A stretch of DNA of 64,000 nt from JAVKBW01 sp040222995 (GCA_040222995.1 JAVKBW010000016.1:1-64000), one strand, 5' to 3'. Shown: positions 7,763-16,024, numbered from the stretch's first letter. The notes: generated by a model not told the origin, from the sequence alone. Numbers and translations are program-made.

Positions 7763-9150
7763 GCGATCACGAGGAAGACTGGGACACGCTGATTGAAGTT
7801 TCTCCCGCCGAAACCCGTGTGGCGCTTGTCGATGACGACGGGCTGCTGCGGCGGTTACGGATCGACCGGATCGATAACAAAAGTCCGGTCGGCGCGATTT
7901 ATCGGGCGCGGGTGAAGAAGATCGAGAAATCGACGGCGGGCGCGTTTGTCGATCTGGGCGCCCCGGCCCTCGGCGACGCCTTCCTGCCGAAATATCCCAA
8001 GGGTCTGTCGGAAGGGCAGTTGCTTACGGTGCAGATTACCCGGGCCTCGGACGCGCTGAAGGGTGTCGCGATCAATACCAGGCCGGTCCTCAGGGGCCGC
8101 TACGTGTCGTACTATCCGAAAGGCGGTGGCGTTACGCTCGACCGCCGGTGCGGGCAGGGCCGCCGCCGGGCCGAGCTTGAAATCCTTGCTGTCGGGGCGA
8201 AGCCGCATTCCGGCGGCCTGATGGTGAACTGGCCGGCTGTTGCCGCCGAAGATGCGGCCGTTGCTCGTGAAATCCAGGAATTGGTCGGGCAATGGCAGGC
8301 TGTGGAGGTCGCGTTCGACAAGGCCGGAAAACCCGGCCTGCTTCTGGCCGCGCCCGATGCGCTGACACTGGCGTTGCTTGACGCGCCGCCATCGGGCCGT
8401 AGCGCGGTCGATGACCGGCGCTGTTTTGCGGACATGAAGAAGACAGCCGAAACGAAGTGGCCGGATCTGCTGGACGGTCTTCTGTTTCATGATCCGCGCG
8501 ACCCGATATTCGCTGCCGCCGGTATCGAAGCGGAAATCGAGTTGCTCTGTGACCGGGTCGTTCCGATTCCGGGCGGCGGATCCCTGTCGATCGACCCGGT
8601 TGAAGCGATGACCGTCATCGATGTCAATCTGGCCGATACGGCGATGGCGCCGGACGGGTTTTCCGGCACGGTTAAGCTGAACCTGCGCGCGGCGGCGGAA
8701 GTCGCCCGGCAGATCGAGCTCAGAAACCTGTCCGGGCTGATTGTCGTGGATTTCGTTTCGATGCGGAACAAGGAAGACCGGAAAAAGATTGTCGATGCGA
8801 CGCGGAAGCATCTGCGCACGGCGTCCGTGCCGACCGATGTGCTCGGCATGACTGCGGCCGGGCTGGTCGAGATTACCCGCCAGCGTACGGGTGCTGGTCT
8901 GACCGAACAGCTTCTGTCGCCTGTATCGCCGGCCGGGTCATTACCGGCGGCGGATGCGGCGGCGATTCTGCGGAAACTGGTTCATATGACGGGCGGGGGA
9001 CGGCCCGTCGTAACCGCGCCGGCAGATGTAATCGAACTGCTGAAATCGGCCTTTCTACCGGCATTAGAGGAAACGGAAGCCCGCATCGGCCAGAAACTGA
9101 CACTGGAAGTGCAGACGTCGCCGGGTTGGGACGTTACACTGCAACGATGA
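7759..9150 (+). CDS. rng: Ribonuclease E/G family protein
   Basis: A 463-residue single-strand-specific endoribonuclease of the RNase E/G catalytic family, acting in rRNA and mRNA processing. The S1-like region near residues 35-100 includes GAIYRARVKKIEKSTAGAF. The catalytic DNase I-like segment contains MTVIDVNLADT and the later metal-site motif GLIVVDFVSM. It lacks the long C-terminal scaffold of RNase E, so it is RNase G-like. The CPXCXGXG zinc link typical of the family is not visible at its usual place; the end is short. It overlaps maf upstream and yacG downstream by four bases each. Confidence 0.9.
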   Translation: MSDHEEDWDTLIEVSPAETRVALVDDDGLLRRLRIDRIDNKSPVGAIYRARVKKIEKSTAGAFVDLGAPALGDAFLPKYPKGLSEGQLLTVQITRASDALKGVAINTRPVLRGRYVSYYPKGGGVTLDRRCGQGRRRAELEILAVGAKPHSGGLMVNWPAVAAEDAAVAREIQELVGQWQAVEVAFDKAGKPGLLLAAPDALTLALLDAPPSGRSAVDDRRCFADMKKTAETKWPDLLDGLLFHDPRDPIFAAAGIEAEIELLCDRVVPIPGGGSLSIDPVEAMTVIDVNLADTAMAPDGFSGTVKLNLRAAAEVARQIELRNLSGLIVVDFVSMRNKEDRKKIVDATRKHLRTASVPTDVLGMTAAGLVEITRQRTGAGLTEQLLSPVSPAGSLPAADAAAILRKLVHMTGGGRPVVTAPADVIELLKSAFLPALEETEARIGQKLTLEVQTSPGWDVTLQR

Positions 9151-9353
9151 CCAATACGCCGAAGAAAAAATGTGCGATTTGCGGTAAACCGCAGGTCGAG
9201 AAGTACCGCCCTTTCTGTTCTTCACGCTGCGCCAGTATCGATCTGAACAGATGGCTGGGCGGGCAGTACGCCATTCCTGCCGTTGAAGAACCCGATGACT
9301 GGTCCGAGGAAGACCTACAGGAAGAACAGGTCGCACACGACAACGACAACTGA
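9147..9353 (+). CDS. yacG: DNA gyrase inhibitor YacG
   Basis: A 68-residue zinc-ribbon protein; the family binds GyrB and inhibits DNA gyrase. The four cysteines are visible as CAICGKP and FCSSRCAS, followed by the conserved helix IDLNRWLGGQYAIP and an acidic tail. The start was placed at the ATG that overlaps the RNase gene's stop, since the longer upstream reading has no role. Linkage of yacG to an RNase E/G gene and tRNA-Phe is usual in this class. Confidence 0.93.
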   Translation: MTNTPKKKCAICGKPQVEKYRPFCSSRCASIDLNRWLGGQYAIPAVEEPDDWSEEDLQEEQVAHDNDN

Positions 9354-9492
9354 CAGAATCGCCGGTTTTCGCCGGTTCCGGACCGGCAGTCGGGATTGAC
9401 GCAATTACGGGCTGGACAGGTCCGGCGTATTTGAATAAACAACCGCTCTTGCCAGTCGATGGCCTGCAGGCAGCATGTCATCGTTTCAATGG

Positions 9493-9568
9493 GCCCAGGT
9501 AGCTCAGTTGGTAGAGCAGCGGATTGAAAATCCGCGTGTCGGCAGTTCAATTCTGTCCCTGGGCACCA
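9493..9568 (+). tRNA. tRNA-Phe (GAA)
   Basis: A 76-nt cloverleaf with encoded CCA. The acceptor stem GCCCAGG (9493-9499) pairs with CCTGGGC (9558-9564), discriminator A, then CCA. The anticodon stem GCGGA/TCCGC encloses TTGAAAA, giving anticodon GAA. D-arm and T-arm motifs (GTAGCTCAGTTGG, GTTCAATTC) are intact. Confidence 0.98.
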
Positions 9569-9763
9569 TTCCTCCCAAAACCGCCATTTTCCGGCATCTG
9601 GTTGAGGTCCGTTCGGAATTGCACGGAAAATTTATCCGGATTTTTGAATTTAGCTGACGATTTGCATCGAATGGCGCGCAAACCGGGCTGCCACGCCGCC
9701 TTCACATCTCTATAGTTTTTCAAACAGGCCCGTTTTCGAGGCCAAGCAGAAAAAGTGTCGGGG

Positions 9764-11320
9764 ATGTCGGAAACAGCTCAAATCACAACAATCATCCGGA
9801 CCTACAACAGGCGGGATCATACCCTGGCTGCTGTCCGTTCGGCTGTTGGGCAAACCCTGACGGGTCAACCGGTTGTCGTCGTTGACGACGGATCGACCGA
9901 CGGCGTGGCTGAAGCAATTGCCTCGGCCTATGGCAACCGTGTTCAGGTTGTGCGGCATGATTCCAACAAAGGCGTCGGCGCTGCGGCAAATACGGGGCTG
10001 GCGGCGGTTACGACGCCCTATGCCGCGTTTCTGGACAGCGACGACCTATGGGAACCGGAGTTTCTTCAGACAATGCTCTCGGCGATCGGGTCGGCTACCG
10101 GGGCGACTTTGGCTTACAGTGATTTCCGGTTCGAGTTTCCGGAACACCGGCTGGACTATGCCGTGGGCGCGAAGGAACCCGATGCTCTGAAAGACAGGTT
10201 GATGTCGCCGCCTTTCACGATGAGTTCCGTTGTTGTCCGCACGCGGTCGGCCCGGGCAGTCGGACCGTTCGACGAAAGCAAGCAGATCGGTGAGGACTCC
10301 GACTTCTATATCCGGCTCTGGCTTCGCGCGCCGGACAGTTTCGTGCATGTGAAGCAAAACCTGGTTCGGCATCGTATCTGGACAGGCAATACGACGATGG
10401 ACCTGAACAAACTCATCAGGGAAATGGACAGCCTGACGCGCCGGTATTTGCGCCATCCCTATTTTTCGCACCTGCAGTCATCCTATACCGAGGTGGTCCG
10501 CCATAGGCTGCTGGGGGTGGCCGCGCGTCACCAGGTTTACAAATGGCTTTCTGCAATACCGAAACGCGCGATGAGCCTCGTTGTAACGGGCACCGAAAAG
10601 CCGGCCGACCTTGAAAAAAGCCTTAACTCCGCCGCCACCCAACGCCTCCCGCCGGTCGATGTCGCGGTGGTCGTGTCCAAGGATATCATGGCGCGTGTCG
10701 ATCCGAACACGGTTACCGGCATGAACTGGCCGTTCAATGTTCACGTCGTGACGATGCGAGAGGGCAAAAGCCCGGGCGAGCAGATACAATATGCTATCAA
10801 TGTATTGGTGGGTAATGCGATTCTGTTCCTCAAGGCGGGAGATACGTTTTCCGACGGGGCGCTGGATGCGCACCGGTATGCGTTTTCCTGCAGTCCGCAA
10901 TCCGTGCTTATGAGCTATGGCGGGCTGAACGATCAGATACCGGGCCTGCTTCCGGTCGATAAGGCGTCCATCGCATTGCGCCTGTTAACGGATAGCAGCT
11001 TTCGCAGCCTGTCGGCCGTGGCGATAGCCCGAAAGGCGCTGACCGGGTCCGGCATAATCCCCAAGAAGAGGGAAAAAGGGTTCTGCGTGAACCTTCTGTT
11101 GAATCTCCTGGCCCGAAACGGTGCAATCGTTCGGGTCGAAAAGCAGGTGGCGTCTTCATCGAATGTCGAGATTGTCGCGCTCGAGACCCTTCACGATATC
11201 GTTCGGGACGTATCGGAAACCGAAACAGGGCATCGGTTTATCGGCGCGCTCGATCAGGCGCTCGATCGTCTGGAGCCGTGTCAGAATGGCCGGCCGGCGA
11301 ATGGAAGCAGATCGTCATGA
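9764..11320 (+). CDS. Family 2 glycosyltransferase with degenerate second GT-A-like domain
   Basis: A GT-A fold glycosyltransferase, about 518 residues. The N-terminal half (1-260) has the nucleotide-sugar signatures VVVVDDGSTDGVAEA (D41-D42) and the metal-binding FLDSDDLWEP (D91-D94). From about residue 268 a second segment mimics the same fold (SLVVTGTEKPADLEKSL, then NVLVGNAILFLKAGDTFSDG) but lacks the acidic DXD, so it is probably non-catalytic. A GTG nine bases upstream is an alternative start. It overlaps the sulfotransferase gene by four bases, suggesting joint decoration of a surface glycan or glycoprotein (inference). Confidence 0.88.
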   Translation: MSETAQITTIIRTYNRRDHTLAAVRSAVGQTLTGQPVVVVDDGSTDGVAEAIASAYGNRVQVVRHDSNKGVGAAANTGLAAVTTPYAAFLDSDDLWEPEFLQTMLSAIGSATGATLAYSDFRFEFPEHRLDYAVGAKEPDALKDRLMSPPFTMSSVVVRTRSARAVGPFDESKQIGEDSDFYIRLWLRAPDSFVHVKQNLVRHRIWTGNTTMDLNKLIREMDSLTRRYLRHPYFSHLQSSYTEVVRHRLLGVAARHQVYKWLSAIPKRAMSLVVTGTEKPADLEKSLNSAATQRLPPVDVAVVVSKDIMARVDPNTVTGMNWPFNVHVVTMREGKSPGEQIQYAINVLVGNAILFLKAGDTFSDGALDAHRYAFSCSPQSVLMSYGGLNDQIPGLLPVDKASIALRLLTDSSFRSLSAVAIARKALTGSGIIPKKREKGFCVNLLLNLLARNGAIVRVEKQVASSSNVEIVALETLHDIVRDVSETETGHRFIGALDQALDRLEPCQNGRPANGSRSS

Positions 11321-12180
11321 CTGAACAAAGCCGGCAGCCGGGAGCCCCGATTATTATCTGCGCGCCGATGGCTCGCAGCGGCACGACATTCTGTAAATTC
11401 CTACTGGATTCGCACCCGCAAGTTTATCGCGCCGACCTGCATGAAGACTATCTGCTCCAGAATGCCGACAGCCTGAGATTCTACACCGAAACACTGTTCG
11501 AAAGATGGGATGGCATTCGGGCAAAGCAAAGCCTCGGCCCTGAAAAATCATCGCCGGACGCCCTTCTGAGCGCCATCGGCAGCACACTGTTGCAGTATAT
11601 CGGGCAGCGTAACTCGCCCGAACGGCTGCTGCTTAAAACACCGAGACTGTGCGATCTGCACGTCGCGCTACGCCTGTTTCCGGGATGCCAGGTGCTGATC
11701 ATGATCCGCGATCCACGCTCGGTCGTGGCGAGTTACCTGCGGGCCCAGACCGATTGGGGAATGGCGCACAGTTTCGAATCCATTGCCGGCCGTTGGGCCA
11801 AGTCGATCCGGTATCTTTCCGAGCTGCTGGCCGAAAACCAGCAGGCGGTAAGGGACAATCAGTATATCCTTGTGCGGTATGAGCGGCTGGCGAGCGATAC
11901 CGAAAATGAACTTCGCCTGCTGCTCGAGAAGCTCAATCTGCCAATGGCGCCGGAATGTATGGACCTGATCGAAAATCCGATTGTCCGCGGGTCGAGTTTT
12001 CTGCCTCGCGGAGAGGACGGGCGTGTGGATTTCCGGCCGCAGCCCATGCCTGAAAATTTCAACCCGCTTGAGCGCTGGCGTGACTGGACGCCCGAGCGTC
12101 ACGCCAAGTTCAACCGACTGTGCGGATCCATGATGCAGAAGTGGGGTTATACGCCCGTGACAGGCCGTGGCGAAGGCTGA
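11317..12180 (+). CDS. Sulfotransferase family protein
   Basis: A 287-residue PAPS-dependent sulfotransferase candidate. The 5'-phosphosulfate loop is CAPMARSGTTFCKFLL (residues 15-30), and the 3'-phosphate-binding motif is IMIRDPRSVVASYL near residue 130. The ATG overlapping the glycosyltransferase stop was preferred to an upstream start because of the tight coupling. Likely substrate is a carbohydrate or glycoconjugate built with its operon partner (inference). It ends exactly where the convergent FecR-domain gene ends. Confidence 0.87.
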   Translation: MTEQSRQPGAPIIICAPMARSGTTFCKFLLDSHPQVYRADLHEDYLLQNADSLRFYTETLFERWDGIRAKQSLGPEKSSPDALLSAIGSTLLQYIGQRNSPERLLLKTPRLCDLHVALRLFPGCQVLIMIRDPRSVVASYLRAQTDWGMAHSFESIAGRWAKSIRYLSELLAENQQAVRDNQYILVRYERLASDTENELRLLLEKLNLPMAPECMDLIENPIVRGSSFLPRGEDGRVDFRPQPMPENFNPLERWRDWTPERHAKFNRLCGSMMQKWGYTPVTGRGEG

Positions 12181-13062
12181 TTACGAACCGGTAACCACGT
12201 TGTCGTCTTCAAGTTCCTCGGCCTGATCGTCGAAGACCTCCTGGATCGCCTGTTCTTCAAGCACATCAAGACCCAGAATCGTCTCCAGTTCATCGATGGT
12301 AACCGGTTCAACCTCTCCGAGGTCGCCGGTCAGTCCGGTATCCGGGTCGATCGACTGCTGTTCAAGCCTGTCCTGAAGATTGCTCAATGCCGCGTCCGGC
12401 ACACTGACGCGAACGGCGGTGCTGTCGGGCGATTCGAGACTGTTCATCGTTTCGCCCAACTCATCCGGGTTGATTTCGATCGGTTCGCCAATCGCGCCGC
12501 TCGGATCGACGGAAAACGAAAATCCGATATCGTTAAGAATGAGATTATCGCCTGTGACGCTGTCGAACGACACCTGGTCGCCGAACACGAAGAAAACCTG
12601 CACGCCGCCGGTATCAAGAGCATTAACCAGCACCACGCCGCCGCGCACGCCGATAGTGCCGACCGTTGTGTTGATCGTGACATTACCGGTTTTGCTGATC
12701 GCGCCGCCGACAAACCGCATGATGCCTTCCGCCTGCTGCAACACCACATTGCCGGTACCGCTATCAGGGTCGTAGATGAACTCGTCGATAACCAGCTTGG
12801 CATTCGGGCCAAGCGTCATGTTCGACTCATCCCTGAAAAGGATGTGCAGGTGGCCCGACGGCCCGGTGGTGATGGATTCGTTGCGGAAAATATTGTTGCC
12901 GACCGCAATGGACCGTGGCGCAGCTTCACCCAGTACCGCCTGAATCGACGGTATTGCCGTCAGGGCGGCGCCGGCGATATCGGCCGAATCGGCCGCCATA
13001 GACCCTTGACCGGTGATAAAGGTCAGAAAACTGGCTGAGGCTAGAAGTTGAAAGCGGTTCAT
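12181..13062 (-). CDS. Exported FecR-domain protein
   Basis: A 293-residue exported protein with a signal peptide ending near residue 23 (TGQGSMAA). A FecR-type beta domain follows at roughly residues 45-165, with IRN-like segments such as NNIFRNESITTGPSGHLHI and TIGVRGGVVLV. The C-terminal third is strongly acidic. It lacks the N-terminal helical receptor of FecR anti-sigma regulators, so it is more like stand-alone periplasmic or surface FecR-domain proteins. It lies 32 bp downstream of the TPR/barrel gene on the same strand; the pair is likely one operon, with the barrel protein exporting or displaying this protein (inference). Confidence 0.82.
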   Translation of the reverse strand: MNRFQLLASASFLTFITGQGSMAADSADIAGAALTAIPSIQAVLGEAAPRSIAVGNNIFRNESITTGPSGHLHILFRDESNMTLGPNAKLVIDEFIYDPDSGTGNVVLQQAEGIMRFVGGAISKTGNVTINTTVGTIGVRGGVVLVNALDTGGVQVFFVFGDQVSFDSVTGDNLILNDIGFSFSVDPSGAIGEPIEINPDELGETMNSLESPDSTAVRVSVPDAALSNLQDRLEQQSIDPDTGLTGDLGEVEPVTIDELETILGLDVLEEQAIQEVFDDQAEELEDDNVVTGS

Positions 13063-13094
13063 AAGGTCGGATCTCTTTGTTTGTCGATCACGTT

Positions 13095-14450
13095 CTAGAA
13101 GTTAAGCGAAAGTCCAACGGACAGGGATGTGTTATCCGTTTCGAAGTTCGGTAATGAGCTTGACCGCTCGCTGTGGCTGACAGCGACATCGAACGTCATG
13201 TTGTCGCGAAACGCCAGATTGTTCGAAAGGTCGAGTCGCCACTCGCGGTCTTCGCGTTCTGTCACCGCCGAAAGCGTCCTGTCCGGGTTTTCGAAATTCG
13301 TGGCAACATAACTGACACCGCCGCGGATGCGGGAACTGTTGCTGCTCAGCTCGAAAGGTGTGTCGTAGCTGTAGGTCAGGTTGCTGCCGATCCGGTGCTG
13401 TTCCCGGTCTTGATCGATCGTCACGGTGTCGCGATCTCCCAGCCGATAATCCAGTCCGGCGACAAGATCTTCCGTAAGCAGGTACCTGGCGCCGAGCGTC
13501 AGGCGTGTTTCGCTGCCATCGAGTTCCTCAATGGTCGCCCGCCCGGTAATCGCCCGGTAATCGACTTCACGGAATTCCAGCGACTGGGTGAGCTGCAGTC
13601 TTTTCCCGAGCTGATGCCTGAGTTCGCCGCCGGCGCCGTATACCGTCTGCGCCAGTTCGCCATCCAGATCGGCGAAACCGAGAATGCCATATCCGCGTCC
13701 CTGCATGACATAGGACTGGGATACAATGAGCGGTATGCTCAGACCCGGACTGGCTTCTCCGACAATCAGATCGTTCTGGGTTTCGGCAAACTGTTTTCTG
13801 GCGAGCATGAAAGCCCGGGTATCCATATTCAGTTTGCTTTCAGGATCGAGAACATAAACCGCACGGGCCGAACCGCTTAAATACCAGTCGGTGTCGGATT
13901 CCTTTTCGGCATTGTTGTTGGATGCGACGACCTGATCGTTAATGATAACCACAGCGCTGGTCGTGCCGCCGGTTGCATTCGTCCGGTACCGCAGCCCGGA
14001 AGATATTCGCCCGGACAGGCTGAATACATCCCGAACGGGTTTGCCGCCGCCCATCAGGGCCAGAATTGTCTGCGCGTTCTGCGTCTCGTCGGCGGATAGC
14101 GTATTCGATTCCAGAGCACCCTCGACATAGGTCCGGGCCTGGGCGAAGCTGCCCATGCGGCTGTACAGATCGCCGATCAGCAGCTTCAGGCTCGCGTTTT
14201 CCGGATCGCCCAGCAGCAGCCCCGTCAGTATACCGACAGCCTGCTCGTAACGGCCTTCCGTAATTGCTTTCTGCGCGACCGCAAGCGCGGTATCCGGCGA
14301 TGCGGATTCCAGCGCCTTCTGAAGCTCTGTATTCGACGCTTCACCCGCCGCTTGAGCGCGCGCATCGGTCGTGGCGGCGCACAGCGCGATCGCTGCGGCT
14401 ACAATAGCCGACGAGAAGGATCGAAATCCTGTATCAAACCTAAAATTCAT
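13095..14450 (-). CDS. TPR plus outer-membrane beta-barrel protein (surface lipoprotein assembly modifier-like)
   Basis: A 451-residue protein: a signal peptide to about residue 33, then two or more TPR-like helical pairs at about 45-130 (DTALAVAQKAITEGRYEQAV, LLIGDLYSRMGSFAQA). A C-terminal antiparallel barrel of about 300 residues ends in the outer-membrane-type terminal phenylalanine (VGLSLNF). This layout matches Slam/DUF560-type outer-membrane proteins that move lipoproteins or secreted proteins to the surface. The downstream FecR-domain protein may be its client. Upstream lies a tandem AACCGGTT element that could regulate the pair. Confidence 0.78.
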   Translation of the reverse strand: MNFRFDTGFRSFSSAIVAAAIALCAATTDARAQAAGEASNTELQKALESASPDTALAVAQKAITEGRYEQAVGILTGLLLGDPENASLKLLIGDLYSRMGSFAQARTYVEGALESNTLSADETQNAQTILALMGGGKPVRDVFSLSGRISSGLRYRTNATGGTTSAVVIINDQVVASNNNAEKESDTDWYLSGSARAVYVLDPESKLNMDTRAFMLARKQFAETQNDLIVGEASPGLSIPLIVSQSYVMQGRGYGILGFADLDGELAQTVYGAGGELRHQLGKRLQLTQSLEFREVDYRAITGRATIEELDGSETRLTLGARYLLTEDLVAGLDYRLGDRDTVTIDQDREQHRIGSNLTYSYDTPFELSSNSSRIRGGVSYVATNFENPDRTLSAVTEREDREWRLDLSNNLAFRDNMTFDVAVSHSERSSSLPNFETDNTSLSVGLSLNF

Positions 14451-14512
14451 GATTTTGGCTGACTCTGTATCTCTAACTTTTCCAGGCCCGATACTAAATC
14501 GTCAGGCTTAAC

Positions 14513-14537
14513 GATGAAACCGGTTAACCGGTTCATC
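14513..14537. promoter_or_regulatory. Tandem palindrome upstream of the barrel/FecR genes
   Basis: Two abutting copies of the palindrome AACCGGTT (14518-14525 and 14526-14533) sit inside a larger inverted repeat with arms GATGAA and TTCATC. They are about 65-90 bp upstream of the gene starting at 14450 on the minus strand. This looks like a regulator site. It also overlaps the left 11-bp repeat that may mark the phage boundary. Confidence 0.45.
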
Positions 14538-14538
14538 C
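14528..14538. repeat. Candidate left attachment repeat
   Basis: CCGGTTCATCC here is repeated in the same orientation at 43094-43104. The two copies bracket the whole phage block. Eleven bases is short, and the left copy is part of a palindrome, so this is only a candidate att core. Confidence 0.4.
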
Positions 14539-14659
14539 GTAAAAATTTTTCCAAGTGTTGCAAACATATACCGTTTCGGCAGCCATGACGAGACGATAAG
14601 AAACACATTTGATGCAATTCTGCACGACGCCGTCGCCAAGCCAAACCTGTTGAAGTCGG

Positions 14660-14854
14660 TCAAATACCGGCGTTGTTCCCGGTTCTGGACTGGTGAATCT
14701 GTCCCGAGATGACAGATCCGTATTCCGCCAGACGGCGAATCCTGCCCCGCCACCACCAGTCCGGCATTGCGTCGAAACGGCGTTCCATTTCGTTTTCCCA
14801 TTCATCGTATGTCCTGAGTGCCGAATCGGGTCGGGGAAGAGTCTCGTGCGCCAT
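14660..14854 (-). CDS. Small phage protein with its own promoter, unknown function
   Basis: A 64-residue protein rich in Trp and Arg (MPDWWWRGRIRRLAEYG near residue 30), with no recognised family. It lies 79 bp downstream of the repressor on the same strand. A near-consensus promoter (TTGACG, 17-bp spacer, TATACA) sits immediately upstream and predicts transcription start one base before the ATG, so the message would be leaderless. Expression independent of the late block suggests a lysogeny-associated role such as exclusion or repressor partner, but this is inference. Left-most gene of the element. Confidence 0.55.
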   Translation of the reverse strand: MAHETLPRPDSALRTYDEWENEMERRFDAMPDWWWRGRIRRLAEYGSVISGQIHQSRTGNNAGI

Positions 14855-14861
14855 GTTGTAG

Positions 14862-14890
14862 TGTATACAATATTACGCAAAAAACGTCAA
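14862..14890 (-). promoter_or_regulatory. Sigma70-type promoter for the small phage gene
   Basis: On the minus strand, TTGACG (14885-14890) and TATACA (14862-14867) are separated by exactly 17 bp. The predicted start is about 14855, immediately before the ATG at 14854. Confidence 0.6.
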
Positions 14891-14933
14891 TAAAAAATCG
14901 AAACAGCGCGTATTTTCAGACAGGGACGCCTAT

Positions 14934-15728
14934 TCAGAACCCGAACAGATCTTCATTCGTCAGGATTTTGTGCATGGCCCTGACAGTATCGCGGTTGAAG
15001 ACCAGTTCATCGTCGGTGTTGCAGTAATGGCGGCAGATGACGGCGTTTTCCGTTATCCGGTCCAGTTGTTTCACATAAACCTGCAGGTCGACATCCGCAG
15101 CGCGTTGAATTTGCAAAACGACATCGTCGCCTGGCCGCGGGCGGCGGTGCGGATGAACCACCTGAAGAGAGCCTTCCTGCAGGCGCGGCTCCATGCTGTT
15201 GCCGACGACATAAATCGCATAGGCGTCCTTGACCGAGACAAGGGCGGGGGGGCGACGCACAAACTCGATCACCCCGCCTTCGAACTGTACGGCGCCGTCG
15301 CCGGCGGATCCTGCGGCTGTGCCCATGACCGGCAGATCCTTGGTCATCGATGCGGGGGAGGGCGGCTCCAGACCCGGCACGAACTCCGCTTCGTTCGCGC
15401 CGGCCGGTTGCGCCGGCGTTGCGCCATGCTCCCGGGCGGAGGTCGTTGCTGTGTCGAGAGGAAAGGCGGCCTGCCCGATGGGTCCCGCCATGGCGAAGAC
15501 TTCCGCCCGGCTTATCGGCGGCTGTCCACGCCCGACAAGGGCGGCGGCCAGACGTTCGACGACATCGTATGGCAGAAACCTTTTCTGAAACTGCTCCGGG
15601 TTTTCATAGCGCTGAAGGCTTGATGCCCCCTTATAGCCGGCAAGCTGCGCCAGCGACGCCATGCTCAGTCCCGCGCGTTTTCGTAAGCCGCGCAGGATGT
15701 CTGCAACGGATATTTCTGCTGTTTGCAT
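14934..15728 (-). CDS. Phage repressor, XRE helix-turn-helix plus S24/LexA-like peptidase
   Basis: A 264-residue CI/LexA-type repressor that would keep the element silent and be inactivated by RecA-stimulated self-cleavage. The N-terminal XRE helix-turn-helix spans about residues 8-60 (LRKRAGLSMASLAQLAGY). The C-terminal S24 domain has nucleophile S178 in VGNSMEPRLQEG and K220 in VYVKQLDRI, with a candidate Ala-Gly cleavage site in GTAAGSAGDG. AAGGAG precedes the ATG. It diverges from the early operon across a region holding five TACGT boxes, its presumed operators. SOS induction is expected from the family. Confidence 0.93.
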   Translation of the reverse strand: MQTAEISVADILRGLRKRAGLSMASLAQLAGYKGASSLQRYENPEQFQKRFLPYDVVERLAAALVGRGQPPISRAEVFAMAGPIGQAAFPLDTATTSAREHGATPAQPAGANEAEFVPGLEPPSPASMTKDLPVMGTAAGSAGDGAVQFEGGVIEFVRRPPALVSVKDAYAIYVVGNSMEPRLQEGSLQVVHPHRRPRPGDDVVLQIQRAADVDLQVYVKQLDRITENAVICRHYCNTDDELVFNRDTVRAMHKILTNEDLFGF

Positions 15729-15768
15729 AAACGATTACTCCTTAGCGCCTATATTGGCTCGGCAAGTA

Positions 15769-15831
15769 TACGTTTTCTACGTTGACATATCATTTAAATA
15801 TACGTATATATACGTTTATGCGATACGTATC
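15769..15831. promoter_or_regulatory. Repressor operator array with rightward early promoter
   Basis: Five TACGT boxes lie at 15769, 15778, 15801, 15811 and 15824, including the perfect palindromes TATACGTATA (15799-15808) and GATACGTATC (15822-15831). A consensus rightward promoter, TTGACA (15782-15787), 17 bp, TATATA (15805-15810), is embedded among them. On the minus strand TATACT near 15765-15770 could be the -10 of the repressor. Repressor binding should block the rightward promoter. Confidence 0.75.
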
Positions 15832-16024
15832 ACCAAAAAAACCGGATTTTCCCGTGCCGCCGGCGACGATGAAGCCCGGTAGACGGGCTGAAATCTTTGT
15901 CGAATTGCCGAAAGACCCGCCCGAACTTGTCGACGATCTTCCGGACGATGACTGGGATGCCTGGCTTGCCGGCGCAAAGCTTTGTCCGGGTTTTACCAAT
16001 GCCGAGGGAGACCATGGTGCGTAA
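15818..16024 (+). CDS. Small early phage protein, unknown function
   Basis: First gene rightward from the operator region, 68 residues from the ATG at 15818. That ATG is one base after the predicted transcription start, so it would be translated from a leaderless message. An internal ATG at 15869 would give a 51-residue product. The C-terminal half is acidic (PPELVDDLPDDDWDAWLAG) and the N-terminus proline- and lysine-rich. By position it is a Cro-like or anti-repressor candidate, but no helix-turn-helix is evident. It overlaps the next gene by 11 bases. Confidence 0.5.
   Translation: MRYVSPKKPDFPVPPATMKPGRRAEIFVELPKDPPELVDDLPDDDWDAWLAGAKLCPGFTNAEGDHGA

Noticed and set aside
9493..9568. tRNA-Phe as the phage attachment site
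   Set aside because: No copy of the tRNA 3' end is seen near 14.5 kb or 43.1 kb, and five kilobases of host genes separate the tRNA from the phage block.
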